Shown piece by piece: positions 1-7,890 of a stretch of DNA of 64,000 bases (the first letter of the stretch is position 1; each line of letters starts with the position of its first letter). Both the position numbers and the translations under genes were made by a program. Source of the stretch: Methylorubrum thiocyanatum (GTDB lineage: Bacteria > Pseudomonadota > Alphaproteobacteria > Rhizobiales > Beijerinckiaceae); NCBI GenBank assembly GCA_014138645.1, contig JACJIB010000002.1:1-64000 (forward strand). The letters are read 5' to 3'. The notes under the pieces are model-generated. The model saw only the letters and a list, made by a program, of their open reading frames with translations. It made no database searches and had not been told where the DNA came from.

Positions 1-369
1 GGGCTCACCCCGAACGCGTTTGCAACCCGGCCCAAACAGGACCAGAACCAGAACAGACTCTAGTTATGAACGGGGGAAGACAGGGGGCAAGGTCAGACAG
101 GGGCCAAGGTCACGCGCGATCCTCATGCCGCAGGACGCGCGGCGTCGGCGAGCAATAGGGCTGTGGGCGGGGAAGCGGTTGATCCGCAAGTTCAAACTTC
201 GACCTGCGTTGGGCTCCTCACCTCGAGGATCCATCTGATTAAAGCGATAGGAGGCGGATTACATCAACGATGACACCAGCGGCGGCAGGAGCGTTCTAGG
301 GACGGATGGCCGTTGAAAGCCACCACACAGACATGGTACAAAGTGGCCTCGGCGGGGTTCGCCAACGCA
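1..369. other. Non-coding or unassigned left edge
   Basis: I see no convincing gene here. The open frames on both strands have no recognisable domain, no good ribosome binding site and unusual composition. The only structure is a short tandem duplication near position 78 (listed separately). The region may be the remnant of an element whose remainder lies outside the window. Confidence 0.5.
78..111. repeat. 17-bp tandem duplication
   Basis: The unit agacagggggcaaggtc (78-94) is repeated immediately as agacaggggccaaggtc (95-111), with one substitution. It lies in a stretch with no supported gene. The origin is unknown; slippage or a remnant of a mobile-element end are both possible. Confidence 0.7.
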
Positions 370-499
370 TTGATCTGAAAGGAACTTGTTGCTTGTAAGC
401 CCAGTCCTTTCCTGGGCACCAACTGATCTCCAAGTGATCGAGATCGTTGGTCTTCTAAATTTCGATCCCGTACCTTGTCGAAGGGTGCGGGATTTTTTC
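370..499 (+). ncRNA. Candidate structured small RNA
   Basis: Three hairpins follow one another in a stretch with no supported plus-strand gene. The first pairs gcccag (399-404) with ctgggc (412-417). The second pairs accaac plus gatctc (418-430, one bulged base) with gagatc plus gttggt (440-451). The third is an intrinsic terminator ending in six T residues. This architecture is typical of a trans-acting or antisense small RNA. The 5' end is a guess, I do not recognise a named family, and no convincing promoter was found. A short untranslated 3' end of an unseen transcript is the alternative. Confidence 0.4.
465..499 (+). terminator. Rho-independent terminator
   Basis: A 10-bp stem pairs atcccgtacc (465-474) with ggtgcgggat (484-493, one G-T pair), followed by TTTTTT from 493 to 498. 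The minus-strand reading has no T run, so the terminator serves a plus-strand transcript. No protein gene ends just upstream, which points to a non-coding transcript. Confidence 0.8.
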
Positions 500-643
500 T
501 TGCCTGGCGTGGCAGCTTGGCCCGGTTGCGGTGCGCGTGGAGATCGCGCTTTCCCGGTTTGCATCGGCCCACCCTGGCTGGAATCTCAACGAAAAGGGCC
601 GGCGTCACGCCGACCCTTCCATCGTCATCTTAGCGTGGATCGT

Positions 644-934
644 TCAGCGGCCTCCGGCTGCACCGCGGGAGCCCGTCCCTGTGCCGGTGCCCATGCTGCC
701 GCTGGAGGTCGTGCCGGCAGCACCAGGGGCCGCCGGAGCCATGCCGGTGCCGGTCGTTGCGCCGGTTGCCGATCCCGTCGAGCGTTCCATGCTCTTCTCG
801 GAATTGCTCTTCACGCTGCCCGGGTTGTTCATGTTGCCCTCCGCGCTTCCACCGCCGGCCGCTGTCTGCGACAGAGCGGCCCCGGAGAGAGCGACGGTAA
901 GCGCGGCGGCAAGCGCCAAAGTTTTGGATCGCAT
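644..934 (-). CDS. Small secreted Gly/Ser/Thr-rich protein
   Basis: This 96-residue protein starts with a classic Sec signal peptide: MRSK, then a hydrophobic core about residues 5-20, with cleavage probable after ALSQ or nearby. The mature part is low complexity, rich in Gly, Ser, Thr, Ala and Asn, with no known domain. I chose the internal ATG at 934 because the upstream in-frame stretch has no signal-like character and the signal peptide begins exactly there. A candidate EcfG-type promoter lies 37-62 bases upstream, which would place it in the general stress response. Function is unknown. Confidence 0.6.
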   Translation of the reverse strand: MRSKTLALAAALTVALSGAALSQTAAGGGSAEGNMNNPGSVKSNSEKSMERSTGSATGATTGTGMAPAAPGAAGTTSSGSMGTGTGTGSRGAAGGR

Positions 935-970
935 GGCGGTTTCCATCCCTGTTTGTCGTTGAACAGGACA

Positions 971-996
971 AACGCCGGGTGGGTCACGTTCGTTCA
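971..996 (-). promoter_or_regulatory. Candidate EcfG-type promoter
   Basis: On the minus strand TGAAC (992-996) is followed by 17 bases and CGTT (971-974). The alphaproteobacterial general-stress sigma factor EcfG recognises GGAAC-N16/17-CGTT, so this site has one mismatch in the -35 element. It sits upstream of the small secreted protein starting at 934. The match is short and could be chance. Confidence 0.35.
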
Positions 997-1091
997 GGCC
1001 GCCATCCGAAGGCAGGCAGCGAAAGCGCGTTAGGGACGCAATTGGAGTGGGTGGCGCGGTGCGCGGCCGTAGCCACCGAGATCTCTCCCAC

Positions 1092-1301
1092 TCAGCGAAG
1101 GGTGGGAGATTCATCGGGCTTTAGCGGGCGCTCTTCACCTTCGGGGCCGCCGGCCGAGACGTGAGTGTTCAGGCGGTCCAAGTGCTCGAAAACGTGCTCG
1201 AACGCATCTGTCACGGCCTGTTCGAAGGAGCCGTCGGCTTTGCCCCGAGACTCCTTCAGGGCGCTGAGAAGTTCGTGGTGCTTTGCGGTATCGCTGGACA
1301 T
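1092..1301 (-). CDS. Small hypothetical protein
   Basis: A 69-residue soluble, charged protein (MSSDTAKHHELLSALKESRG onward) with a mostly helical middle (FEQAVTDAFEHVFEHLDRLN) and a polar tail. The start at 1301 is preceded on the minus strand by an AGAGAG ribosome binding site at good spacing. No family recognised and no clear operon partner; the next minus-strand gene upstream begins more than 150 bases away. Confidence 0.5.
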   Translation of the reverse strand: MSSDTAKHHELLSALKESRGKADGSFEQAVTDAFEHVFEHLDRLNTHVSAGGPEGEERPLKPDESPTLR

Positions 1302-1479
1302 GGCACATCTCTCTGCCGGCCTCGCGCCGGCTCAAGGAGCCAAGTGTCCGCAACGGGGCCGGTTCCTGGAGCGGTCTCGCTTTGAAGGTCCCCCACGCCG
1401 CCAGCGCCGATGACGCGTCCGAGCGGGGGCCACAAGCAGGGGGTGATCCCCTGATTGCTGTGCAAGATCGCGCCCGCCG

Positions 1480-1692
1480 CTACCGGCTTCCGAACCCTGT
1501 CTCGTTGCGCTCGATGGCCTTCATGGCCGCCTCAAACGCCTTGGCCTCGCTGGTGAAGGCGCGGTCGGAGCGTTCGGCCAGCTTGCCGTGTTTCCTCAGT
1601 GCCCAGCCGAAGTGACCTTCGGGCTTGTTCAGCGGCTCGACCGTGATGGAATAGGGGTGTGGAACTTCGTTGGTCATGGCGCGGTATGGCAC
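1480..1692 (-). CDS. Small hypothetical protein
   Basis: A 70-residue protein (65 if the internal Met at 1677 is used). The sequence has a beta-strand-like start (YSITVEPLNKPEGHFGWALR) and a helical end (AKAFEAAMKAIE), which resembles small single-domain hypothetical proteins of alphaproteobacteria. Its start overlaps the 3' end of the truncated VOC gene by 19 bases, so the two may be co-transcribed. A GAGGG motif precedes the first Met. No function can be assigned. Confidence 0.5.
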   Translation of the reverse strand: MPYRAMTNEVPHPYSITVEPLNKPEGHFGWALRKHGKLAERSDRAFTSEAKAFEAAMKAIERNETGFGSR

Positions 1693-2024
1693 GCCGGCCC
1701 TCGGGTCACCAGTGCCGCGTCTGGAAGGCCTTCGGAGAATGCAGCGGCGACGAAGGCGTCGACCGCTGCCCGGCTCTCAGCCTCGAACGCGATGTGGATG
1801 CCCGTGCCACCCGAGGCGTTCGAGATCACGCGCCGGCTGTCGCTCGACAGCCAGAAGAACGGTTTACCGCCCGTTCCATATCCGATGCCGTGATAGCCTC
1901 CCGACTGTTCCGGCCTGACCTCCATCACTGTCGAGATGCCCAGCGGCTCGAGTGCGGCGTCATGGAAAAGCTGCGCGCTTTCGATGTCGCTCGGGCTGAT
2001 GCTCATATGGTCGATCATGTCCAC
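1674..2024 (-). pseudogene. Truncated VOC (glyoxalase/bleomycin-resistance) protein
   Basis: The 116-residue product begins MDMIDHMSISPSDIESAQLF and continues DAALEPLG, matching the first beta-alpha-beta module of VOC-superfamily proteins. A second module follows (GTGIHIAFEAESRAAVDAF). Relatives continue with a GxDxGxPGxR segment, a YYAAF strand and a D-P-DG-xxIE metal-binding end. Here the frame instead runs into an unrelated tail (ALVTRGPACHTAP) and stops, so the last strand and the expected metal-ligand Glu are missing. Either the gene has lost its 3' end or it is a shortened functional variant. The 3' end overlaps the next gene. Confidence 0.5.
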
Positions 2025-2387
2025 GGACCGATCGGCCGGGATCTCTCGGGCTTGTTGGGCCTTGGTTATCGGCGCATTGCGTCACAACAAATTGGTGAGA
2101 CGAGGCTTGGCGCCGAGCGGGGCTGAAGCGGGTGGGATGGAAGTGCCAAGTCCCAGGCTGCACGGCCGACGGCCGCTGCGGCGGTGTCAGGCTCTACGTG
2201 GACCCTATCGTGGAACGCAGGGGCAGGGGCGCCCCCACCCGATCAGACCAATGGGCAGGCTCTCCGAGCCAAGCGACCATACCAGCAAGACGGCCCGAGC
2301 GCGGGCAGCGAGGCTCTTGGCCATGCCCACCTCATAGACAGCGGAAGCTCGCCTCAATCCCGCCTGTCACCGCGCTCAGGCGCGATA
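2025..2387. other. Intergenic, no supported gene
   Basis: Open frames exist on both strands but none shows domain similarity, a convincing start signal or typical codon use. No terminator or repeat was recognised. Confidence 0.5.
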
Positions 2388-2627
2388 TCATGAGCTCAAT
2401 CCTGTCTCTGCCTGCAGGTGGGCTTCGACTTTCCGGATCACGCCGTGAGGATCGTGACCTTTCGCTTCGGCCAAGAGCATCAAATCCGTGACGAGGTCGA
2501 TGATGTCACATTCTCCGATCACGTCCGATGCTCGTGGATGACACCAGCGCCGGATGCCGGAATGCTCATGCAGGTAAGCGTCGAGCGCTTTTTGCGCGAG
2601 TTCAGCGTGCTTCACTTTGTCCGGCAT
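2388..2627 (-). CDS. Small hypothetical soluble protein
   Basis: A 79-residue protein beginning MPDKVKHAELAQKALDAYLH and ending in a helical segment (VIRKVEAHLQAETGLSS). I chose the internal ATG at 2627 because AGGAAG lies at ribosome-binding distance before it, while the extension upstream is low-complexity. It contains two Cys (WCHP and GECD) but no zinc-site pattern. No family recognised and no operon partner. Confidence 0.5.
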   Translation of the reverse strand: MPDKVKHAELAQKALDAYLHEHSGIRRWCHPRASDVIGECDIIDLVTDLMLLAEAKGHDPHGVIRKVEAHLQAETGLSS

Positions 2628-2852
2628 GAGGGTTTGCTTCCTACCCCCTGACGCCGGTACCGGGGCGAGATGGCCGGCGGGCAGTCCGTTAACTGCAGAT
2701 GACTGTTCCTGTTCATTTTCAGAGTGGTGAGGCGCCAAAGAACAGTGATCTGATTGGCGAACACTCTCGCTTCTACCCCTTTCGGGGGATCCAGGGAGCG
2801 GCAAATCTATACCGGTGGTCGGAGCCCTCCCCTCAGTTTGCACCGCCAGGGT

Positions 2853-3337
2853 CCGAGAGCCGGGTAACGCCACGGGCAACGGGTAATGCCCCGCGCGTGG
2901 TGCAACGCTTCGCCGACGCGATCTTCTCCGGCATCAAGCAGGACTCGGTGGCGTGGTGCGCGGCCGCAATCGGCGCCATGCTGAAGCGGGCCGGCCACAA
3001 GCCCTCGGTCAGCCTCGCGGCGCGGTCCTGCGAGGCTTGGGGCGTCGGGCTGGGGGCGGCGACGGTGGGCGCCATCGCCACGAAGAAGCGGGGCGACTCG
3101 TCCTGCGAGGGCCTGTCGGCTTCGTCGTGGGAGCCGACCCTGGTCCCTCTGCTCGGCAGTCGTCATGGCGATGCGTGGCTTATCGCGGCCGTCCCGCGCA
3201 AGGCGTTCACCGCGTTCCGCTGGCCGACCGACGTGCCGCTGCCGTCGCCGCACAAGCTGCCGACGACAATCGCCAGGACGCTCGCATGTAAGTCGAAGCC
3301 TGAAGGCGGCGAGCCGGTCACGAGGGGCGACCCCTGA
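2853..3337 (+). pseudogene. Frameshifted TIGR02594-like (NlpC/P60-type) peptidase
   Basis: The first frame encodes NAPRVVQRFADAIF and then QDSVAWCAAAIGAMLKRAGH with SLAARS, the catalytic-Cys region of TIGR02594-family proteins, which resemble NlpC/P60 and CHAP peptidases. Around 3105-3145 the expected GHVGFVVGAD segment is present only in a different frame, as GPVGFVVGAD. The original frame then resumes with LLGSRHGDAWLIAAVPRKAF and RWPTDVPLP. The simplest explanation is one base lost at the codon for the family's catalytic His, then a compensating shift after GAD. The N-terminal part is also short. It is probably inactive; a sequencing error is possible. Confidence 0.6.
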
Positions 3338-3619
3338 CCGACCCGCCTATCGCCGGCCAGACAAAGTCAGCGCGGCGGTGACGCTCTCTGCACTGCCACG
3401 GTTCGGGGTGCAAGGTGTTTCGGGCTGCGCAAGCAACGTGAGAGCCCGGAAGCGTTCCGCGGGAGACAGGGGCACGGAGCACGGCGCGTGCCGCATCACC
3501 AGACAACACGCGGTGCCGCTAAGACCGACGTTATTTTGCATAAATACGCTCCGCAGCCCGTTCCATACGCGCCGCGGATCGGTAAGATCATGCAGGGGTG
3601 TGACGCGCGAGAGCCAACG

Positions 3620-3952
3620 ATGACATCAAGACTGCCGGAAGGTGCGAAGCCGGGCGATATTGTGACGCCTGACGGCCAGATCCTCTGCCGTGATCTCGAG
3701 TTGCATGAGTTCGGCTATTTCACGGTCACCTACGAACAGGCTCAGGTCGCGCGGAAGCATGGCTGGGGCTGCCGGGCCGGCGTCGTCCTCGATGGGGAGC
3801 ATTCCGACGAGTGGAGTTGGGATTACGCGGAGGAAGAGCGCCGCACGGCGCTCGAGAGTGGCGATGAGCCGCCCCGCGTCCGGATCTATCGCGAGCCACC
3901 GGCTTCCTGTCCGGTCGAAACGCCCCTCTCGTGTCGCCTGGACAGCAGGTAA
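3620..3952 (+). CDS. Hypothetical acidic protein
   Basis: A 110-residue protein starting MTSRLPEGAKPGDIVTPDGQ, followed by LELHEFGYFTVTYEQAQVAR and a Trp/Glu-rich stretch (HSDEWSWDYAEEERRTALES). The acidic character is marked. I chose the ATG at 3620 because upstream in-frame sequence is AT-richer and unlike coding sequence. The C-terminus (CPVETPLSCRLDSR) looks less conserved. No known family. Confidence 0.45.
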   Translation: MTSRLPEGAKPGDIVTPDGQILCRDLELHEFGYFTVTYEQAQVARKHGWGCRAGVVLDGEHSDEWSWDYAEEERRTALESGDEPPRVRIYREPPASCPVETPLSCRLDSR

Positions 3953-4307
3953 GCGAACGAGGGGACGCGCCGGCCGCTCGCGAACGGGGCGAACGCGGCA
4001 GCCGGCGCGCTCGCGGACGGGAGCCCTGAGGCTCAACCGCCGCGATTGGAGTCCATCTTCATCAACGCGGACGCTGGTCGGCGCTTCCAGTTGACGCAAG
4101 CTTTGAAATGAGAACGGCCACGGGAGCTGGAACGAAGGTGCGCGTACATCCGGCGTCACCGCCACTCCGGCATCGTGGCCGTGTCCGATCAAGCGAGGGA
4201 ATCGCGATCGGCGTGGACCTTATTTGGGAGCCGTATCGTCAACGATCAAGGGCAGCCCCGCGAGACGCGATCTGCACACGAGCGGACGGGGCCTTGAGGC
4301 TCCTGCG
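3953..4307. other. Intergenic, no supported gene
   Basis: The stretch separates convergent genes ending at 3952 (plus) and 4308 (minus). No gene, terminator hairpin or repeat was recognised. Confidence 0.5.
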
Positions 4308-4589
4308 CTATCGCGTTGGGCCGCCCGAGGTCATGCCGTAGTTGGGCACGTAGCGATCATTCAGCTCCGCATTGCCCTCCTTCGCCGAGCGATCGACGCC
4401 GCGGCTCCGGCCCGTACCGATCGAGCCGGTCGTCAGGTCGTCGTAGGCGTTCGGAGCCGGGCGGTCGGTGAAGAAGCTGGACGGTTTCTCGCCTCGAACT
4501 GTTGAGATGCTCTGGGCAAGAACAGGAGAGGATATCGCGCTGACACCTATGACAATCGCAGCGATGGCGGAATTAAGGCGGGTGTTCAT
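4308..4589 (-). CDS. Small secreted hypothetical protein
   Basis: A 93-residue protein with a Sec signal peptide (MNTRLNSAIAAIVIGVSAIS, then SPVLAQ as probable cleavage site). The mature part is polar and includes TTGSIGTGRSRG and a Tyr/Asn-rich end. I prefer the Met at 4589 over the one five residues upstream because the signal peptide begins there. A periplasmic or surface location is inferred; function unknown. Confidence 0.55.
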   Translation of the reverse strand: MNTRLNSAIAAIVIGVSAISSPVLAQSISTVRGEKPSSFFTDRPAPNAYDDLTTGSIGTGRSRGVDRSAKEGNAELNDRYVPNYGMTSGGPTR

Positions 4590-4812
4590 GACACAACCTA
4601 TCAAGGTTTGCGCGGTCTCCGTCGAATGGCGGCTGGCCGTGACTTGTTGCGTTCGCCTGAATTAGGATCGGGCATCCTGAAGCGCCGTGCCATTTGGCAC
4701 TCGTCATCGCTGGTGTCCGCCTCAGCGAATACGCTGGATGCCCGGACGCCTTGCGAGCCGGATACGACAGGGAATGTCGGCTCGCGCGACGCTCTGACGC
4801 TCGTCCCGGCGG

Positions 4813-6141
4813 TTAAGGCGTCGTGTTGCCCGTCACCGCTCCCAGAAAGCGGGCGTTGCCGCCACTGTCGATCGACGCCACGTCCTGACCGTTCCAGCGG
4901 AGCTTCATGCGTTTGGCCGTCGTATCGTAGCGCCAACACACGTTGAATCCGGCAAAGCAGACCTGCTGGCCAGCCGCCATCACGACCGCCGTCGGACTTC
5001 CGCCCTGGGGCGCGATCGTCACACCCTGCGTATCGATGACGGATTGCGTGCGTGATCCGGTCGCCTGCAGCGTCGTCTTCGAAGAGACCGACGCATCGCC
5101 GATCATGGCCTCGCTGAAGGTCGGATTGGCAAGGCCGATCAGGTTGGACAGGATGCCGTACTTGGTCGAACTATCCAGCCCGATCAGCGCATCGGAGGCA
5201 AGGTTCAGCCCGTTGAGACGGATGCCCCAGATGGTCTTGAACCTCTCCGTGTTGTCGGTGGTGATATCGAGGGCTTGCGTCGCTTTGTTCGGGCCGCCCA
5301 TGCCGAGGCGGAGCGCTGTGCAGTAATGTCCGAGTGGGCAATCCGCGCCGGAGAGGTTTGAGAAATCCATTTCGGTGTTGATGTTGAAGTTGGTCGGCGC
5401 GCCTGGCCGCATGATGAAGTTGTTCGCCTGGGTCCAGGCGTTGCCGGCCCCCGGCTCGACCTCGTTCTCGAAATAGGCCGTCAATTTCGCAGCGATTGCG
5501 CCGCGATTGATCCACTTGAGCTGACAGGACCCGTTCGTGACGACGGCGCCCTTGGGGTTGTTCTGGTCCGGCAGCACCGGCATGGTGGGGCCCGATATAC
5601 ATTTCGACGCGACCCGGAAGACGTTGTCACCGTCCTTGTTGTAGACGTTGGTGCCTGCCTCGTAGGGGGTGCGTGGCTTCCAGTCGGTGAGCCGACCTGT
5701 CTTCGTCGTCATGCTGAGCGCGAGGAGCTGCTCCTCGGCCTCTCCATCGAGTTGGGACTTGCCGGAAATGACCACGCTCGCCCGCTGGTTTTGGTCGGTG
5801 ATGCCGGGAATACAAGCGAGGCCGGGGCAATAGGCAACGCCCATGCCGGGCGAGATCTGCACGGCATTTGGATTGATCGTGCTTTGAAACGTCGTATCGA
5901 GTGTTCCGATTCCGGAAGAACGAAAGGTGTCCGGGGTCAGCACCCAGCCCTTGGAGGAGACGCATCCGAGCGGCACCATCGCCTTGCCGTTCCGCTCTCG
6001 CACCGCGATCTGCTGGCACGCGCCATCCTTCTCCATTCCGATTTCCGGCAGAGTGAAGCTCTGCGCCGAGGCCGGCTTGGGCAGCGCCGGGATGAGGAAC
6101 GCGACGACGACCGCGATAGTGGCGTGGATGGGGTGATGCAT
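4813..6141 (-). CDS. Secreted protein with phage-tail-like C-terminus
   Basis: A 442-residue protein with a signal peptide (MHHPIHATIAVVVAFLIPAL, cleavage near PASA-QS). The mature part has paired cysteines (CQQ...GCVSS, YCPGLACIPG, CISG...CQLKW). Its last ~90 residues, including CFAGFNVCWRYDTTAKRMKL and ASIDSGGNARFLGAVTGNTT, look like the repetitive beta ends of phage tail-fibre or neck proteins. The start at residue 27 of the longer frame is chosen because the signal peptide begins there. No phage structural genes flank it. A surface or extracellular role is inferred; the family is not identified. Confidence 0.6.
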   Translation of the reverse strand: MHHPIHATIAVVVAFLIPALPKPASAQSFTLPEIGMEKDGACQQIAVRERNGKAMVPLGCVSSKGWVLTPDTFRSSGIGTLDTTFQSTINPNAVQISPGMGVAYCPGLACIPGITDQNQRASVVISGKSQLDGEAEEQLLALSMTTKTGRLTDWKPRTPYEAGTNVYNKDGDNVFRVASKCISGPTMPVLPDQNNPKGAVVTNGSCQLKWINRGAIAAKLTAYFENEVEPGAGNAWTQANNFIMRPGAPTNFNINTEMDFSNLSGADCPLGHYCTALRLGMGGPNKATQALDITTDNTERFKTIWGIRLNGLNLASDALIGLDSSTKYGILSNLIGLANPTFSEAMIGDASVSSKTTLQATGSRTQSVIDTQGVTIAPQGGSPTAVVMAAGQQVCFAGFNVCWRYDTTAKRMKLRWNGQDVASIDSGGNARFLGAVTGNTTP

Positions 6142-6508
6142 GTCGGCGATGTTCGGCTCGGCCTGAGGATGGTCACGAGAAACTCGGTGGCCGGCGCATC
6201 GGTCAATCCAAGGATCCACTCTACGGACACGGGCAAAGAGGGGCCGATTGCTCAGGCCCCATGCGATGGTCCAGCTTCGCAGTTCGATCGTATTCCGACG
6301 AATTGATCGCCGGTGCGTCAGAAATGCGCGTCACCACAAGGGTCTTGAGAAGCCGGCGCGTTGCGGTGCGGTCGGATGCAGCTCCGGTTCAGGGGGCGTG
6401 TCATGCTCCACCCACGCGCTCGACGCCCCCGTGTTCGGCAGCGCCTCGGGAGGCACGCGCCTTCCTGAACGGGCCGCCTCGCAGGGGAGCGACAGCGCGG
6501 CCCTCGTG
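6142..6508. other. Intergenic, no supported gene
   Basis: This lies between the secreted protein starting at 6141 and the HhH protein ending at 6508/6509, both on the minus strand. Open frames here look like shadows or random GC-rich sequence. No terminator was recognised. Confidence 0.45.
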
Positions 6509-7195
6509 TCAGGATCGTCGGCGGCCCCCGGAGGGGCTGGCACCCGTCGCGGGCGCCGCCGCCTCCCATTCTCGGTCTCGTGCGCGCTGCAGTTCGGCGC
6601 AGACCCGCCCTGCCCTGGTCTCCGGCGCGGTATCTTCCTCGCGCATCGCGGCAACGGGCAGGCTGCGCGGCGGATCGGGCAACAGGGTGAGGACGAGGGC
6701 TGAGACGATTGCGTCGAGATCCGCGGCCGCGATCCCGAGCGCCCTTATGGCCTCCGCACGCCGCATCGAGGCGAGATCGGCCCAGGTCGGACCGGGCGGG
6801 CCGAACCGTTCGGCGACAGTCCCGACGAGAGGAAGCGGTCCCGCCGGCAAGGCACGGAGCCGGTCCAGCCGGCGCCGGTCGGTCGCCTCCCCGTCGTGGG
6901 CCGCCCGCGCGCCTGGAACGCGCCGGGCGAGTTCGCCGAGCACGTGAGCCCGGATCGTCAGGACACGCACCGGGCCGATCTTGCGCACGGCCATGAGCTC
7001 GGCGGGCGTGGCGCGCGCGAGCGCTCCCATATCCGCAAGGCCAGCCTTGCGGAGCCGGGCCCGGAGCGCGGCGGTCAGCAAGCCCCGCCCGAAGCCGCCG
7101 GCCGCGAGGCGATCGATCGCCTCATCGGACAGGCCGTCGAAGAGCGGCAGGCGTGCGCAGGCCTCGCCGAAGAGGGTCTCAGGAAGCGGCATCAT
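6509..7195 (-). CDS. Helix-hairpin-helix protein of unknown role
   Basis: A 228-residue protein whose middle (LRKAGLADMGALARATPAEL followed by MAVRKIGPVRVLTIR) resembles the HhH fold of the RNA polymerase alpha C-terminal domain and DNA-repair proteins. A second, weaker copy occurs near WADLASMRRAEAIRALGIAA. The C-terminus is basic and charged (CAELQRARDREWEAA). DNA or RNA binding is plausible but not shown. It is divergent from the gene starting at 7295, with about 100 bases between them. Confidence 0.5.
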   Translation of the reverse strand: MMPLPETLFGEACARLPLFDGLSDEAIDRLAAGGFGRGLLTAALRARLRKAGLADMGALARATPAELMAVRKIGPVRVLTIRAHVLGELARRVPGARAAHDGEATDRRRLDRLRALPAGPLPLVGTVAERFGPPGPTWADLASMRRAEAIRALGIAAADLDAIVSALVLTLLPDPPRSLPVAAMREEDTAPETRAGRVCAELQRARDREWEAAAPATGASPSGGRRRS

Positions 7196-7294
7196 GGGTC
7201 ACGGAAAGGCTCCTACCCGAGCGCCCGCGATCGGCAAGGTCAAAGCAACCTTGCGCCCCTATGCCGTCCGTCCCGCCAACAGCCGGCAGCCGTC

Positions 7295-7681
7295 ATGCTT
7301 CCTCCCGAACGCGCATCCGATCCACTTCCGCCCGAGGCCGCCGCGTGGCGCAACGCCTTCGGTGCGCTCCGTCCGGGCTCCTCGCCCTGCCGCTACCTCG
7401 GCGCCACCGCCTGGGCGAACATCCACGACGCCTGTACCGACTTCATCGAGCGCTACGGGGCCGAGGCCGTGCGCTTGGGCTGGACCGCGCCGCAGCTCTT
7501 CGGCGTCCATCCCGAGCACGGCACGTTGCGCGTCGATTGGTGCGGCGTGTTGATGATCGGCGGCCGGAAGGCCACGAATATCGAGGCGGGCCGCATCCTG
7601 TTCGACAACACGAGCGGCTACCGCGATCTGCCCGGTCTACCGGTCGGGATGCCGATCTGGGAGTTCGCCGCTCGGAGGTAG
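7295..7681 (+). CDS. Conserved hypothetical protein
   Basis: A 128-residue protein with balanced composition: ATAWANIHDACTDFIERYGA, LGWTAPQLFGVHPEHGTLRV and GGRKATNIEAGRILFDN. It looks like a genuine small globular protein, possibly linked to mobile or accessory DNA, but I cannot name the family. The ATG at 7295 is the best available start though it lacks an obvious ribosome binding site. It is divergent from the HhH gene. Confidence 0.5.
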   Translation: MLPPERASDPLPPEAAAWRNAFGALRPGSSPCRYLGATAWANIHDACTDFIERYGAEAVRLGWTAPQLFGVHPEHGTLRVDWCGVLMIGGRKATNIEAGRILFDNTSGYRDLPGLPVGMPIWEFAARR

Positions 7682-7824
7682 AGGGCGCGCATTCCGGCAG
7701 GGTCGTTCCGGCGATTCACAGCGCTGCGCGGCGGCTTTCGTCGAGCACCTCTGTGAGGGCGCAGCCCTGCTTCCGGATGGAATCCCCTCCATCCGCCGGC
7801 TCCTCTGAGAATGGGGGCGCAAAC

Positions 7825-7857
7825 GGAAAACCCCGCCTCGGCGGACCGAGGCGGGGC
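7825..7857 (-). terminator. Intrinsic terminator of the Hint gene
   Basis: A perfect 11-bp stem (ccccgcctcgg, 7831-7841, with ccgaggcgggg, 7846-7856) has a CGGA loop and is followed on the minus strand by GTTTTCC. It lies 34 bases after the stop of the minus-strand Hint-domain gene. Confidence 0.75.
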
Positions 7858-7890
7858 TGTCGAGGACGTGCGACGTTCAAGCGCCTGCGA

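Noticed and set aside
20..238. 72-residue plus-strand frame at the left edge
   Set aside because: Basic low-quality sequence containing the short tandem repeat, no domain and no clear ribosome binding site.
380..404. EcfG promoter candidate upstream of the candidate small RNA
   Set aside because: GGAAC is present but the expected CGTT is absent at 16-17 bases (AGTC instead).
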